DNA of 64,000 nucleotides. It comes from Rhynchopus euleeides (Eukaryota; Euglenozoa; Diplonemea; Diplonemida; Diplonemidae). Positions 22,642-34,297 of this stretch are shown here, piece after piece. How positions within the stretch are numbered: position 1 is the stretch's first letter; each line of letters begins with the position of its first letter. A model generated the notes under the pieces. It saw nothing but the letters and a program-made list of their open reading frames with translations, made no database searches and had not been told where the DNA came from. The position numbers and the translations under genes are program-made. Where the stretch lies: assembly GCA_963210315.1 (NCBI GenBank), contig OY723264.1, forward strand, positions 1,178,001 through 1,242,000, given 5' to 3'.

Positions 22642-23695
22642 TACACCCCTCCCCTTTCACCGGGTCTGTGTAAGAAAACCCTGGTGGAGGGCCGTTGCGG
22701 TGTTGACGTGCAAATCGCTCGTCCAAGCTGGGTATAGGGGCGAAAGACCCATCGAACCATCTAGTGGCTGGTTCACTCCGAAGTTTTTGCATCCACACCA
22801 TACGCTGCTACTACTCTGCAGACTACTCTGGGGCAACCCTGCGGACTCCCGGAATCACCTCCTCCTCCTCCTCTCCCCCTTTCCCTGAGTGAAGGGAACG
22901 GGAGGGGAGGCCAACTCTGTACCGTACCTTTCTCTACTTCAGTACCCCACCACACCCCCAGTTTCCCCTCGAAGCCCTCACACGCCAGGCGCTGTGTTGG
23001 GGAACGCCCCTCCGGAATTTGTTTAGAAAATGTCCAATTGGGAGAAGGGTGGCGGGTGGGGGACGAGGTGGTGGTGGTGGAGGTGGCGGGGCTTCACCCT
23101 GTGCCACAAGGCGTGTGTCACGTGGGATGCCCTCTGATATTTTAACTCGGTTAGGACTCGCAGCCTCACTGTTTGGGCATGCAGGGACTTCCGCACCCCC
23201 CCCCCCCCCACCACCACCACACCCCTTGCCTCACCGCCCCGCCCACCTCCCCAAGAAACTTCCACATCCCTCCTTCCGACACCCCCCCCCCCTTTAAAAT
23301 CTCAATTGTATCTCCGATTGCTGTTGGCTGAATTGAAGTGTGGGATTCCAAGTCAGCTAGCGCAGGCTGTGAAAGCCAAACATTACCCACTCTGCCTGCT
23401 GAAGGCCTCGCATATCCCTCTCCAGTGGAGTGGAGTGTGGGGCTGGGTGGAGGGAGTGGTTGCGCCAAACGAGTTGACCCGTTGCGGGTTGATTCTCTCT
23501 CTCTCTCTCTCTCTCTCTTGGATAGCCAGGCAAGTTCATCAGGTGTCAAAACTGTATTTATCCCCCTCCCCCTCCCCCTCTCCCCCCGAACAAATGCAGT
23601 GCAAAATTAAATGTGCAGTTGCTAGATCCTGGATATCACCCACCATCGATCGGGGCACAGCTTGCCGCTGGGCAAAAGGTGTGGTGTGTGGATGG

Positions 23696-23780
23696 ATCGA
23701 TTTTACAGCAGTGCATATCACACCGCTCACATCAAGATCGGTGCAGAGCCAGGTGTGATCTGCACTGCTGTAAAAACGAT
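23696..23780. repeat. foldback repeat, ~28 bp arms
   Basis: The arms (ATCGATTTTACAGCAGTGCA... at 23696-23723 and the complementary block at 23752-23780) pair with one or two mismatches around a 28 base loop. It could be a small MITE or a transcribed hairpin. Confidence 0.7.
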
Positions 23781-24080
23781 TCACACGTGTATGTGTGCTG
23801 TGTACGCTTCATTTCGCCTGATTCCCTCCCAAACAAGAAAACGAACAAAATGGGGGATAGTGACGCGCTGTGTTGACACAGTGTTTCACTCTCTGGGCCT
23901 CGAACAGGACATCCCAAAGGGCAAGAGCTAGAGGCGTTGTAAGGCATTTTGCCAGCGGCTAGGCCAGCGAAGCAACATCTTCAGATCGGGTTTTGCCCAT
24001 TTGATGCATGTCCCCTTGATTGGGTCGGGCCAGGCCGACCCCCCCCTCGGGTGAGAGTGGGGTTTAGAATATTAGACAGA

Positions 24081-24189
24081 GGGGGCCCTCGCTACCAGTC
24101 ACTACTCGTCACTGCTCGTCAGCCAGTGAGGGGAAGTGCGCCGTGGCTCACTTTTTCTCACTCAGTCACACTTGGTAGCGAAGGCCCCC
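24081..24189. mobile_element. 109 bp MITE, copy 3 (older)
   Basis: Same 109 bp length, same termini (one mismatch in the right end, GCGAAGG), diverged middle. It is flanked by AGA on both sides (24078-24080 and 24190-24192). Confidence 0.85.
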
Positions 24190-24589
24190 AGAAACTTTAA
24201 AAAACAGGCAAAACCTGCAGATGGCCCCGACTCCCCTTCACCCCCCCCCCCCCCCCCCTTCCCCCTCCTCTTTGACGATTTTTGGCCGTGTTCGTAGCGT
24301 CCCCCGGTGACGGGGATCGCTGTTTCGTGTTCTCCTGACCGCACGGAGGCATTGCCTTACGTCGCCTCTTCCTCTTTTCCACTGTTGATGAGTTGGTCTG
24401 ACACAGAGGGCGGGGACCGTGCTGACATGCACAGTATATTTTGCATACACAAACAGAGAGAGGCCAATGCATACACACCACCACCACCACCCCACCCACC
24501 CCACCCCTCCTCCGACAGGTGAGGGTTGGAGGGCCCCTCTCTCCCCCCACCCCCTCACCCCCTACCCCACTCCCCACCCCCGCCCCTGA

Positions 24590-27500
24590 ATGGAATCAGG
24601 CGAGAGGCCAGGGCCCCACCCGACCCCCCCTCGGGTTGCGCCCCACAATGCCTCGCCCGCCGGTGCCGGGGCGGGCGCAGGGGCAGTGCCTGGCGGGCTC
24701 CACAGCGAGCTTGCCGAAGTGAAGGACCAGCTCTCCTCCGCACCGCTGTTCGCGCCGGAGGTGGAGGCGGCACTCGAGGTGATGCAGCACCGCCTGATGA
24801 AGAAGAAGGACGAGGCCCTGCAGACATCATTCAGCTCCGCATCCGGGGGGGGAGGGGGAGGAGGGGGAACGCGGGACCGGCGGGACCCCCCACCCGACAC
24901 CCAGCGGACCGTCTCCCCGATGCGCGACACCCCAAAGCGATCCCCCTTTGCGGCATGGCAGAGCACCCCGACTCGGAAAGGGAACACCACGGCACCCAGG
25001 TCCTCCCGGCGTGGGTCCCCCTCCCCACTGAGAAGTGACGCCTTCTCCCCTCCAACCGCACAGCGCGGGCCTCCGACAGGAGGCCCTGCCGAGAGGGAGC
25101 GTGGCTGGGATGCATACTTCTCCGGGAGATCCAGGGGTGCCTCGCGGGTTTCGGAGCCGCCCACCCCGCTCCCCCTCCCACTCCCCCAGGCGAGGGTGGG
25201 GCGACCCACGGCTGCGCCGGCAACGCCTGAAGGGAGGGGGTCATCCATCGGGGGAATTCCGTTCTCCAATCCGAGGGATGTGCGGGTGCGGGACAGGGGG
25301 GGTTCCCCAGGGGGGGGCAGGGATGCGGAGTTGGACCCAATCGCGCTGTCGGAGAGGAAGCTGGTTGCGGAGCTCCGGGGGATCGAGGGGAGGCTGCAGC
25401 AAAGGAGGGCGGAGCACCTCTCCTCCGGCGGGAGGCATCCGGCACACCTCCGCAGGGATCGCTCCGCATCCCCTTCGCAGCACCGCTGCTATGCGAAGGG
25501 TCCGGTGGCCCGCCTCAGGTCCTCCAGCACAACCCGAGGTGGGGGTGGGGGTGGGGGTGGGGGCGGGACCCCCCAAAACATCTCCCCCCGAACCCGTCTC
25601 CACTACGGAGCAGCCTCCCTCTCCTCCACCCGAAGCCACCACCGCGGAGGGGACCCCCCCGCAGACATGTGTTACTCCGCATCAAACCCCCCCTCCGAAA
25701 GGGGGGCCGCAGGGGCGCATCAGGCAGCACCTCCTCAGGCCTGCCCACCTCCGGAAATGCCTCCGTTGGGGGTGACCCCCGGGACTCCTCCACCGCCGCC
25801 TCCGGCTGCTTCGTCGCTGCAGCCGGTGGAGGCTGAGGAGGGGTGGGGCCCGCACCCCGACGGGGTGCATATCCAGCAGAGGCAGCAGGCGTATCGGGAG
25901 GAGAAGGGGCAGATGTCGCTCCCAATGCCTCCGGGGAGACCCGAGGGGGTAAACCCATGGGGCAATGCGATGGCGTCCTCCCTGCCTCCCCCTGGAGGTG
26001 CGGGTGCCGCGGCGCCGCCCTCTGGGGGGGTGCGCCGCACCCCAGCTGTGACCACACCTGGGAGTGCCCCTGATGTCGCTCATGCTGACCCTGCTCCTGC
26101 ACCCCCCACCGCCGCCTCTGCATCTGCTGTGCGGCAGAGCCACCCCTTCCCACCCCCAGGGATGGGAACACCTCAGCGAGGCGGTGCGGCTGCCCCCAAG
26201 ACACCTCTGGAAGATGCCGTCTCCAGCGCACACTGCCCCTCCGGAGATGAGGTTGGGCCGGAGATAGGCTACCCCATGCGAGCCGTCGCCGTGTTGGAGA
26301 ATACAGGGCCCGGGAGCAGGGCCAGGCAGAGGGTGGAGGTGATGCACCAGACATCCCCCTTGGCTGCGGGTGACCCGAGGGGTGGTGGAGTGGGTGGTGT
26401 TGGGATGGGGGGCCCGCCGCCTCCGCCACCTCAGCTGCAGCAGGGAAGGTCGGGGTCGGGTGCGTCGGCGTATGAGGGGGCCAATGTGGAGAATGTTCTG
26501 CAGATGCTGGAGAGGTCCCGCGCTGCGAGACATGAGGCGCCGATTCGGGGGGCGTCGCAGGGGGACTCCTCTCCGCAGCAGCAGCAGCAGCACCCCAATC
26601 CATACTACCACAACCCACATGCCGGGGGCCCGCCGTCGCTGCCTCTCCCTCCGGGGCGGATGGGCGAAACATCTCCAGGTGGAGCGCACAGCCCCCCTGC
26701 TGTTGGAAAACTCCGCGTGAATGCGGATCCGAGGCAACGCCTTGCCAGCCCTTCGCGTGGGGGTGGTGGAGCTGGGGCTGGAGCTGGAGGAGGTGGCGGT
26801 GGCAGTGTTGCCCCAACAGAGTCCCCGTCCCCCCTGTGGCGGAGCATGGAGGAGGTGATCAGCGGGACACACGGCGTCTCCTTCGGGGGTGTGACAGGGG
26901 GCTCGTCGTCATCAGGGGATGAGCCCTCCGGGATGCTGGCGGGGTCGCCCGTCAGGATAACGGATTTGATGAATCTGCAGCCTGCGTCGAGGGGCGAGCC
27001 CCCGCTACCGCCAATGCCGAGCATGCAGGAGATAAGCGAGAGTATTAGGGGGGAGACGGAGGCGGCTGCGACAGCGCCGATGCCGGTGTATAAACCTTCG
27101 ATAAAACCGATGGCTGCGCAGAGGGCGACCTATAATGCAAGGGCGAAGTGGGAGCATGTTTCCTACAGCGATTCCTCAACACAGAGGCTTATGACCCTCG
27201 CAGAGGAGAGCAAGCAGGCAACCAAGGTGACGGATGACCGGATCCACGAATACACCGAGACGCTTGCGAGGGATGTGTCGGAGACAGTTCCGGTCCCACC
27301 CCTGGATCAGACGGAGTATGACGAGAGCCCGCAGTATCCCCCTCCCCCGCGTAACCTGGCCCGGGAGAAGGTGGATCAGACAGAGGTTGGGGATGGGCCG
27401 CTAGGCATATTGGAGGACATCCGGCAAGGCCTGGTGCGGCATAATGTGTCGGGGGAGAGCTTGCTCAACGTCCTGCGGAACATCGATGAGGTGGTGGATC

Positions 27501-28184
27501 AGGCGGAGATTGAGGAGAGGACAAAGCCCGAGAGGAGGCAGCTGCCTGTTAAGTCGGGGAGCCTCCGGACCCTGCGGCGTGTGAGGGGTGGGGAGTCTAA
27601 GTCGGAGCTGGCGTGGAAAGATGTGTGGGTTGAGGCTGACGAGAGGGAGCTCCGCTTCTACAGCCTCAACGCGAGGAAGGACGGGCGGAGCCACGAGAAG
27701 CCTCTTGGGAGGGTGCAGTACAGCGACACAGCCAGGGTGTGTGATAACCTCGGGAGTGACGGCGTCTTCTTCTACTTCGGAATGGAGAGGCACCACGGCG
27801 GAAAGGTCAGCCTGTTCACGCTGTGCTCCCCCAGCGCGGGGGGGCGGCGCAGCTGGTGTGTCTTCTTCAAGAGGATGATGAAGGCCTCTGCCCAGGCAAG
27901 GCTCAACCAGCTCCCTTCTGCCTTCCCCACGGACCAGCCGTTTGAATCGCATGGGCATGGGAACCCGCTGATGGACTCTCCGACAAGCTCTGCGGATGGG
28001 AATGGTGGCGGTGAGTATCTCTGATGGGGAGGGGGGAAGGGCGGGGGGGGGGGGGGGGAGGGGGGAACCTCTGTTTGTTCTCTTCTGCACATCTCGGTGG
28101 AGGGGAGGGGCGGTGGCGAGAATGTGTTGTGCACACCTGATGCGGCATACTCCCGCAGGGTGCAGGTGTTGGGGTTGTTTTTGA
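24590..28184 (+). CDS. large disordered protein with C-terminal PH-like domain
   Basis: The open frame from the ATG at 24590, directly after a C-rich tract, runs to TGA at 28024 (1,144 residues). A GTGAGT donor at 28011 and acceptor at 28158 would instead add a short last exon (28159-28184) ending in GCRCWGCF, for 1,148 residues. This donor differs from the usual GTATG, so the last exon is uncertain. Residues 40-75 form a coiled coil (LAEVKDQLSSAPLFAPEVEA). Most of the protein is Pro/Gly/Ser-rich and disordered. About residues 985-1110 read as a pleckstrin-homology-like fold: VKSGSLRTLRRVRG, WKDVWVEADERELRFYSLN, and a final helix SWCVFFKRMMKASAQ. PH domains bind phosphoinositides or proteins; membrane-scaffold role inferred. 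Confidence 0.7.
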
Positions 28185-29753
28185 GGTTTTGTAGAAAGCC
28201 AGAGGGGGGGGGGGTGGCGGAATCCTTCTATTTTTTTTTGACGGCGTTTGCCGTTTTGCCGTTTGTTTTGTGTCTTATGCTTACCACACAGCAGGACTCC
28301 CGTAAACCCGCGAAGTGTCAAAAATATAGCAGAGGGGCGGGGTGGGGGGAGACAGAGGGAGGCAGCGCTTTGGGAGGGGAGGGTCTCTGCTTGCAGCATG
28401 TGTTGCTTTCTGGTTTGCCCGGATTTGCCGCACATCACAAATCAGCAAGCCCTGTCCTTTTTTTTGACCACTTCAGCACACTTCGATGTGGGTGGAAAGT
28501 GTCACGTGCTTCTGCTTCTCTTCAACCACCCTTCCGTCCCATATGCATACGGAGCTCGTGCATCGCCATCCTCCCGAAAATCCCAAAACTAGACGTTATC
28601 GATGTGATGCGCGGTGCAGAGTTAGTCCTTCCCTAGCTCCGCAGTATGCCGAGATGAGGGCGTGATTTTCTTCTCTCCTGTCGAAAAACCGGCGACAAAA
28701 AAAAGTTGGGGTATTTATATTTCGCGCAGACTCTTTTGTGAAAGGGGAGGCCAAGCCCCCGCTCCCCCCCGTGGGGGGCTTGCTTTGCTCTGCTTTGCTC
28801 TGCTTTACCACCCCACACACCCACACCCCACACCCACCCCCTAGACCTTTCTGCCCACCTCCACCCATTCCATTTCACCCACACGCGCCGCATGCCAGTG
28901 CGGTTTCTATTGTTAGATTACAGCCACCCCCGCCACCCCCTCCCCGTGGCAGTGGTGGGGGCGGGTGCTCCAGTGTTCCCGACGAAGCTTTAGCTTCGCC
29001 AGCTATTCCTGCAGCAGAAAGAAGGACGAAGGGGAGCGAGGGGGAGAGGCGGTAGGTTGCATAGAGGTAGAGAGGAGAGGCGTTCGGTATTTCCCTTCTT
29101 TCTGGAGATGGGGTGCGCTTCGAGCATGTGTTGCGTAAAGGGTGGGTGAACAGGGGGGGGGGGGGAGAAGAGACATGCCGTTCCCTGGTTTCTGGTTGGC
29201 GCTTGCGTTGTCTGGGACTAAAGCAGAGCAGAGCAGGGCACCAGCGCCTGCCAACTGTGCCAGCACAGTATTGGGAATGGACAGGATGACCCACACTGTG
29301 TGCAATGCCATCAAAAGCGGATGTATAGATGAAACGGCGAAGCTCCCAGACACCATGCAATCCACGGTGGCATCTTTTGTTGGTATTGCCGAACAGCCCA
29401 AAAAGAAACATCCCATCGCCTATCGGAACTCCCGCCACTCCCAGCCCTAACCCACCCCACCCCACCCCACCCCACCCCACCCCTTCCCTCCTGACAACGT
29501 GCTGACGTGGGAGGGTGGGAAGCGTGGTGCTGTCACTACCAATGAGGGCATCACCCTCCCCCCGGATAGATTCTAAGCTATACGAAGCAAATCGCCGCCA
29601 CCCCACACCCAGCCAACACCCACACCCGTTGTCTCCCCGAGGGACGCACTGCGTGCGGTAATGGTCTCGCTTGCACTATAGTTTGAGGCGAATCCAACGA
29701 GGAAAGGCAATTTCAAAACAAATTGGGCTGCCCACCCCACCCCACCCCCTAAA
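28185..29753. other. intergenic, no gene recognised
   Basis: Spacer with C/G runs, a TGCTTTGCTC triplicate near 28780-28806, a small CGAAGC/GCTTCG hairpin near 28984, and a CCCCA repeat at about 29450-29483. A second CCCCA-rich tract precedes the next ATG. Confidence 0.55.
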
Positions 29754-31220
29754 ATGAACCGACTGCCCGCCACAGCCCTGCTGCGCCGCGGGGCACACTG
29801 CGCCCGCCTCTGCGCCCCCGCTCTCCCACCCCTCCTCTGGGGGACAGGGCACCGCAGAGTCTCCTCCTCCTCCTCTGCCCCGGGATACAAGGACTCCCAC
29901 CGCGTCCAGAGGATCGTCGATTCCATCCGCCCCGAATGGAACGAAGAGGACTGCACGCGAGCCGTGACGGAGCTGCTTGCCATGGCACGCCACACCGGGA
30001 ACGGCGATAACCCACCTCTGGCCCGTGCCCTGCAGCAGGGCTTCCACCGCCTGCTGGACGGATTCACGTCAGCAGGCTGCGACCTGCAGAGCGGTACTCT
30101 CCGCCAGGCTCTGCGCCTGAGCATCTCCCTCCGCAGCCGCCCCATCGGGGAGCGCATCTACCGGGAGCTGCTGGATAAAGGCCTTGCCGCCCCTGCGGTG
30201 GTGGTGATGCGCATACGCCTCCTCTCAGAGACCCTGCCGATCGGCAGGCTTGGGGGCGACACCAAGGAGTGGGACGATGCTGTGTCGGAGGAGATGCAAC
30301 GCCTGCCACGGGGCGAGGTGCCCCTCGCCCTGATCAACGCGCTGCTGGGGTATCACAGGCAGAAGGGCGATGTGCAGAGCATGCGGAAGGTTGCAGGAAT
30401 CCTGAGGCCTGGGCATATCCATCCCGATGCCACGACGTTGGTCCTCATGGCAAGGGTGGCTCCGAGTCTGCAGAGGCTCCGGCAATACATTGACCAGGGG
30501 CTTGCGCAGATCCGGAGGGATATCAAAAAGGAACACCGCTATGCGGCAGACCGGCTGCTGCACGAAGCGATGCGGCAGGCGCGCCGCATCGCAAAGGAGG
30601 ACCGGTGTGGCGGGGGCTACCGCGAGGCGCTTGGGTATTTCAAGCGGATCCAGCGGCAGAGCATCGTGGCTTCCAACGAGCTGCTCCTGGCTGCGGACAC
30701 CGCGGCGCAGCTGCAGGATGCGCAGTCCCAAGCCATGCGTCCCCCGCGGGGCCAGCGGGGTTCAAACCCTTCGGCAGCCGAGGGGGGCAGGGGCAGGGGA
30801 AACGGTGACAATCGGATCCTGCCCAACTATGTGACCTACACGCTGCTCATCTCGCGCACCTCCCAGCTGGGCATGGGTCTGGATGTGGCAGAGGCGGCGT
30901 ATTACCAGGCCCGTGCTGCTGGGATGGGGAGCAGCCATCGCATCAACCTCGCGATGTGCACCGCTTATCTGAGGGAGCGGCTGCGGCTGTGGCAGCAGCC
31001 TGGCGCTGCAGAGGGGTGTGAAGCTGTGGCTTCTGTTGTGCATAAGGCAGATGGTGTGTTGCGTCAGGCGCTGGAGATGAAGAGTTCCGGCTCCCACGGG
31101 CAGCTGCGTGCGGTGTGCGATGCGTGTGTTGCAAGCCCCTTTGATCCTGCAGCGGCGCGTGCCCTGCTGAACCCCGAGGAGGAGGAAGAGGAAGAGGGTT
31201 GGTCAGGCGCCCCCTCATGA
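29754..31220 (+). CDS. mitochondrial pentatricopeptide-repeat-like protein
   Basis: Single-exon, 488 residues, starting at an ATG after a CCCCA-rich leader. The N-terminus (MNRLPATALLRRGAHCARLC) is Arg-rich and lacks acidic residues, as expected for a mitochondrial targeting peptide. The body is alpha-helical with degenerate PPR-like units; the clearest is VTYTLLISRTSQLGMGLDVA followed by EAAYYQARAAGM (about residues 360-395). Others include VPLALINALLGYHRQKGDVQ near 190. PPR proteins bind organellar RNA in processing, editing or translation. The C-terminus is a Glu run. The repeats are too diverged to read an RNA code, so family membership is likely but not certain. Confidence 0.7.
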   Translation: MNRLPATALLRRGAHCARLCAPALPPLLWGTGHRRVSSSSSAPGYKDSHRVQRIVDSIRPEWNEEDCTRAVTELLAMARHTGNGDNPPLARALQQGFHRLLDGFTSAGCDLQSGTLRQALRLSISLRSRPIGERIYRELLDKGLAAPAVVVMRIRLLSETLPIGRLGGDTKEWDDAVSEEMQRLPRGEVPLALINALLGYHRQKGDVQSMRKVAGILRPGHIHPDATTLVLMARVAPSLQRLRQYIDQGLAQIRRDIKKEHRYAADRLLHEAMRQARRIAKEDRCGGGYREALGYFKRIQRQSIVASNELLLAADTAAQLQDAQSQAMRPPRGQRGSNPSAAEGGRGRGNGDNRILPNYVTYTLLISRTSQLGMGLDVAEAAYYQARAAGMGSSHRINLAMCTAYLRERLRLWQQPGAAEGCEAVASVVHKADGVLRQALEMKSSGSHGQLRAVCDACVASPFDPAAARALLNPEEEEEEEGWSGAPS

Positions 31221-31562
31221 GCAGCAGTGCCCAAACTGGCTCATGGTGCCTTGTGTCTTATCGCATCTGGGGGTGGGATAGCCCAGCGTTGACTGGCCTC
31301 CTGCTGGGGGTGCTGATGGAGAAGGGGCTATTGTTTTCCCCCTCCCCGCTGTCCTGGGTTTACCTTTTCCCCGCCTGCCGGCACAGCAGTGGTGGATATC
31401 CGAGTTACTATATTGCCTCACCCCATCCGCGCAATAATGGATTCGCAACCAGGGGAGGGGGTGGGTGCTGTTGTCCCGGGGCCCTTGATAAATCCATGCT
31501 GTTCTCCCATACACCGCAACCACCACCATGACAGGACCTCTGCAAAACACAGCAGCGGAGAT

Positions 31563-33875
31563 ATGGCACAGCTGCCGGAGGCCCAGGACGAGGGGCAGTA
31601 CGCTGGGCAGCAGTACTACCAGGATGGGCAGTACGCACAGCATGGCCAGGAGGGCCAGCAGTGGCATGACCAGGGGCAGTACAACGGGCAGTACTACCAG
31701 GAGGGGCAGGATGGGCAGTACGCACAGCAGCACGGGCAGCACGTAGACCAATACCACCAGTCGCATGAGCAGTTTGCGCGGCACGACTCTGCACAGGAGC
31801 AGTACCCGCAGTACGGGCATGAGGGGCACACGGGGTACCCTGCGCAGTACCAGGAGGGGCAGGCACAGGGGCAGGCTGACCCCTTCGCGCAGCAGGGCTC
31901 TGGCACATACGACGAGGCTGCGTACCAGGTGCAGGGGCAGGGGCAGGCCGAGCAGTACCAGGCACCTGCACAGGAGGCAGAGGGCCAGCAGGCCCCCGCG
32001 GCCCAGACGCCTGCGGACCCCTTCGGCAACCAGGGGTTCCAGGCGCCGCCGCCGGAGCAGCACAACCAGGAGGAGGTGGCGGGCTTCCCGCCCCCGCCGC
32101 CGCCTGCCGCAGAGGAGCCGCAGCACACCCAGCAGGAGGAGGCCGTGGCGGGCTTCCCGCCGCCGCCGCCTGCGGCGCCACCGGCGGAGACGGGCTCGCA
32201 GAAGGAGGCGACGCCCGTGGGGACACCCACAGACCCCCCGGCTCCGGTGCACGCCGCCCCGCCGCCTGTCAGCCAGCAGACGCAGCAGGGCAACGACTTC
32301 GCTGCCTACCTCAGCCAGGTCAACGGTATGGCTGGGGGCAGTGCGCGCAGCAGTTTGAGCGGCACGCTTTGAGTTTCGTTTGGCAGGAGGGGGTGTGGGG
32401 TGGTGGGGTGGGGCAGTGTCGTTCCGTCCCCCGCAGTGGAGCCTGGGGATGGCAGCACTGATCTCGGGAAGTGAGTGAGATAATAAAGTTGTTTCTGGGT
32501 GGGGGTGGGGTGGTGGTGTTGCCCTGTGTGGGGTCCTGCTGATCTGCCTTGCTAACACACACCCACACAGAGCGTCTGCAGCAGCGGCTGCGTGTTCTGG
32601 AAGAGCAGAAGGCGACGTGGGAGCGCCAGGTATGAACACATGTCAGCCCTAGTCCTTAGTAAATATTTTCAGAGTCTACGGGATCCCACAAGAAAACCGG
32701 CTGCCCTTCAAAGCCAGCAGCATTATTTGCAGCTGGGAAACCAAGCCTGGAGGCTGGCCGAATGCAAGCTCGTTCTCCATGGAGGGTGCCGACCTGGCGA
32801 CCCCCACACACCCTCGCTTCATGTTGCAGATCTTTCTCACAGCTTGACGTTGTGCGGTATTGTTTGACGGGTAAAGGCGATCTCTGTGTGTGCGCCTCAC
32901 ACACAACATAACCGGTTTCAAAGTGACACAGTTTTGACACAGTGTGTTCAGACGCCCCGATTCGTAATCCAGAAGCTTTCCTTCGCGCCTCTCGCACCCA
33001 CACCCCCCTCGCAGAAAGCGTTTTGGCAGCAACGCGGCGTGGCCGTGTGATGAGGTGTTGATGGCAGTAGTGTGCCACAACAGCAGGTTCCGGGGCGGAA
33101 CGAGCCACCCTCACAATGCCGGCGCCAACTCTGACCCAGTTTTTGACACGGGGGCGAAGGCCTATCTGCCTGTCCTGTCTGCGTGCCCCCGTTGCAAAAA
33201 AGGGGAGCGGGGTGAGAGGGGGGAAACGGACGGGCACATTGCATTCTAGGCAAAGGCAAGGCGGTTCGCAAAGTGTGCCCTCCGATGGATTATTTTTATG
33301 CTGCTGCCCATTTCGCACCCAAAGAACGAACGGAACGGGTCTGGGCGTTTGTGCCATGCAGCATGCTGGCTCGGAGAAGAAGAGGGATGGGCGATTCCTA
33401 CGGATGGGACGTCCCACCGGTCGCAGTACATAGCCTCCCCCCTCTTGAACTGTGCTGTGCCGGTGGACAGCCCCCCCCCCGTTTCTTTTAGACACAACAA
33501 ATTACCGGCAGGCGATAACCACTAACGCATGTTTGTATTCTTTGTTCTCTCTCTCTCTCTCTCTCTATCTATACCTATAACACTCTCAAGTGATTGCCAC
33601 TGTGCCACTGGCGTGCTGCTCCCCTGAAGCTTCATCCAATGCAATCGTCAGGCAGAAGCAAACGGCACGCGAGGGTTGTTCTCTCTCTCTCTCTCTCTCT
33701 ATCTCTCTTCCCCTCTCTTGTTTGCCGTACCCTGTCCCAGGCCACGGGAAATAAGACTGTCGGCAGTGTACTGCGTGTATGGAGGCGCATAGAGGGGAAA
33801 CTCCATGTTTGTAAGAGACTGCCCGCACAAGACACACAAGGCACCCATCCTGTTTCAATCTTCGCATCGCAGTGA
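31563..33875 (+). CDS. Gln/Tyr-rich prion-like protein with short coiled coil
   Basis: The ATG at 31563 follows an acceptor-like CAAAACACAG. Exon 1 (31563-32325) encodes a Q/Y/G-rich region with repeated GQYAQ, GQYYQ and DGQYAQ words, two DPF motifs (DPFAQQ, DPFGNQ) and two GFPPPPP blocks. Intron 1 starts GTATGG. Exon 2 (32571-32629) joins in phase and encodes a coiled coil (ERLQQRLRVLEEQKATWERQ). It then meets either a stop (GTA TGA) or another GTATG donor. A third exon at 33741-33875, behind an excellent CT-rich tract, fits the phase (318 residues in all) but is weakly supported; otherwise the gene ends at 32635. Possibly an RNA-granule or trafficking adaptor; function unknown. Confidence 0.6.
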
Positions 33876-34297
33876 GAACCCTGTGGGCCTCGCGGATGGC
33901 AGGGGTGGTGGATAGCGCAGGGGAGGGGGGGGGGGGGGTGGGAATGGGGCCACAAAGGCAGAATGAAAACCCGAAGAGATGCAAGCGCATGCAGCGTGCA
34001 TCAGCGTGCACCTGAAGGCGCTGATGACGTGCCTGATGCACCAGAACCAAAGGGAGCAGGGGGGGGGGTGGGGACACTGCTAAGGGGCATCTGTGTGTGG
34101 TGTTCTTTTTTGTTGCCGTGCGTTGCCTGCTCAGCAGTGGATCGATGCCCCCTCCCCCCACCGCCAACACCCTGGCGTCCTGCCCCCTGCCTCTTGCCTA
34201 TATCTGCTGCCCAACTGGCGGCTGTTTCTTGACTTGTCGTGGCATACCTTTCAGAAAGCAGTCCTGCTTCGCCTGGGGGCAGAGGGCCTATAGGCTC
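32636..34297. other. spacer or 3' intron; CT microsatellites
   Basis: Apart from the possible exon at 33741-33875 this stretch shows two CT-repeat tracts (about 33546-33567 and 33681-33709) and C/G runs. Several AG acceptor candidates (for example CATACCTTTCAG near 34255) could serve the next gene. Confidence 0.4.

Larger units (their letters stand above)
22642..24589. other. intergenic, with MITE copy 3 and a foldback
   Basis: Contains the foldback at 23696-23780, the MITE at 24081-24189, a CT microsatellite near 23490-23518 and C runs. No gene recognised. A CA/C-rich tract precedes the next gene. Confidence 0.5.

Noticed and set aside
31563..32635. Secretory carrier membrane protein (DPF motifs plus a short coiled coil)
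   Set aside because: No four-helix membrane domain follows in any exon I can place.
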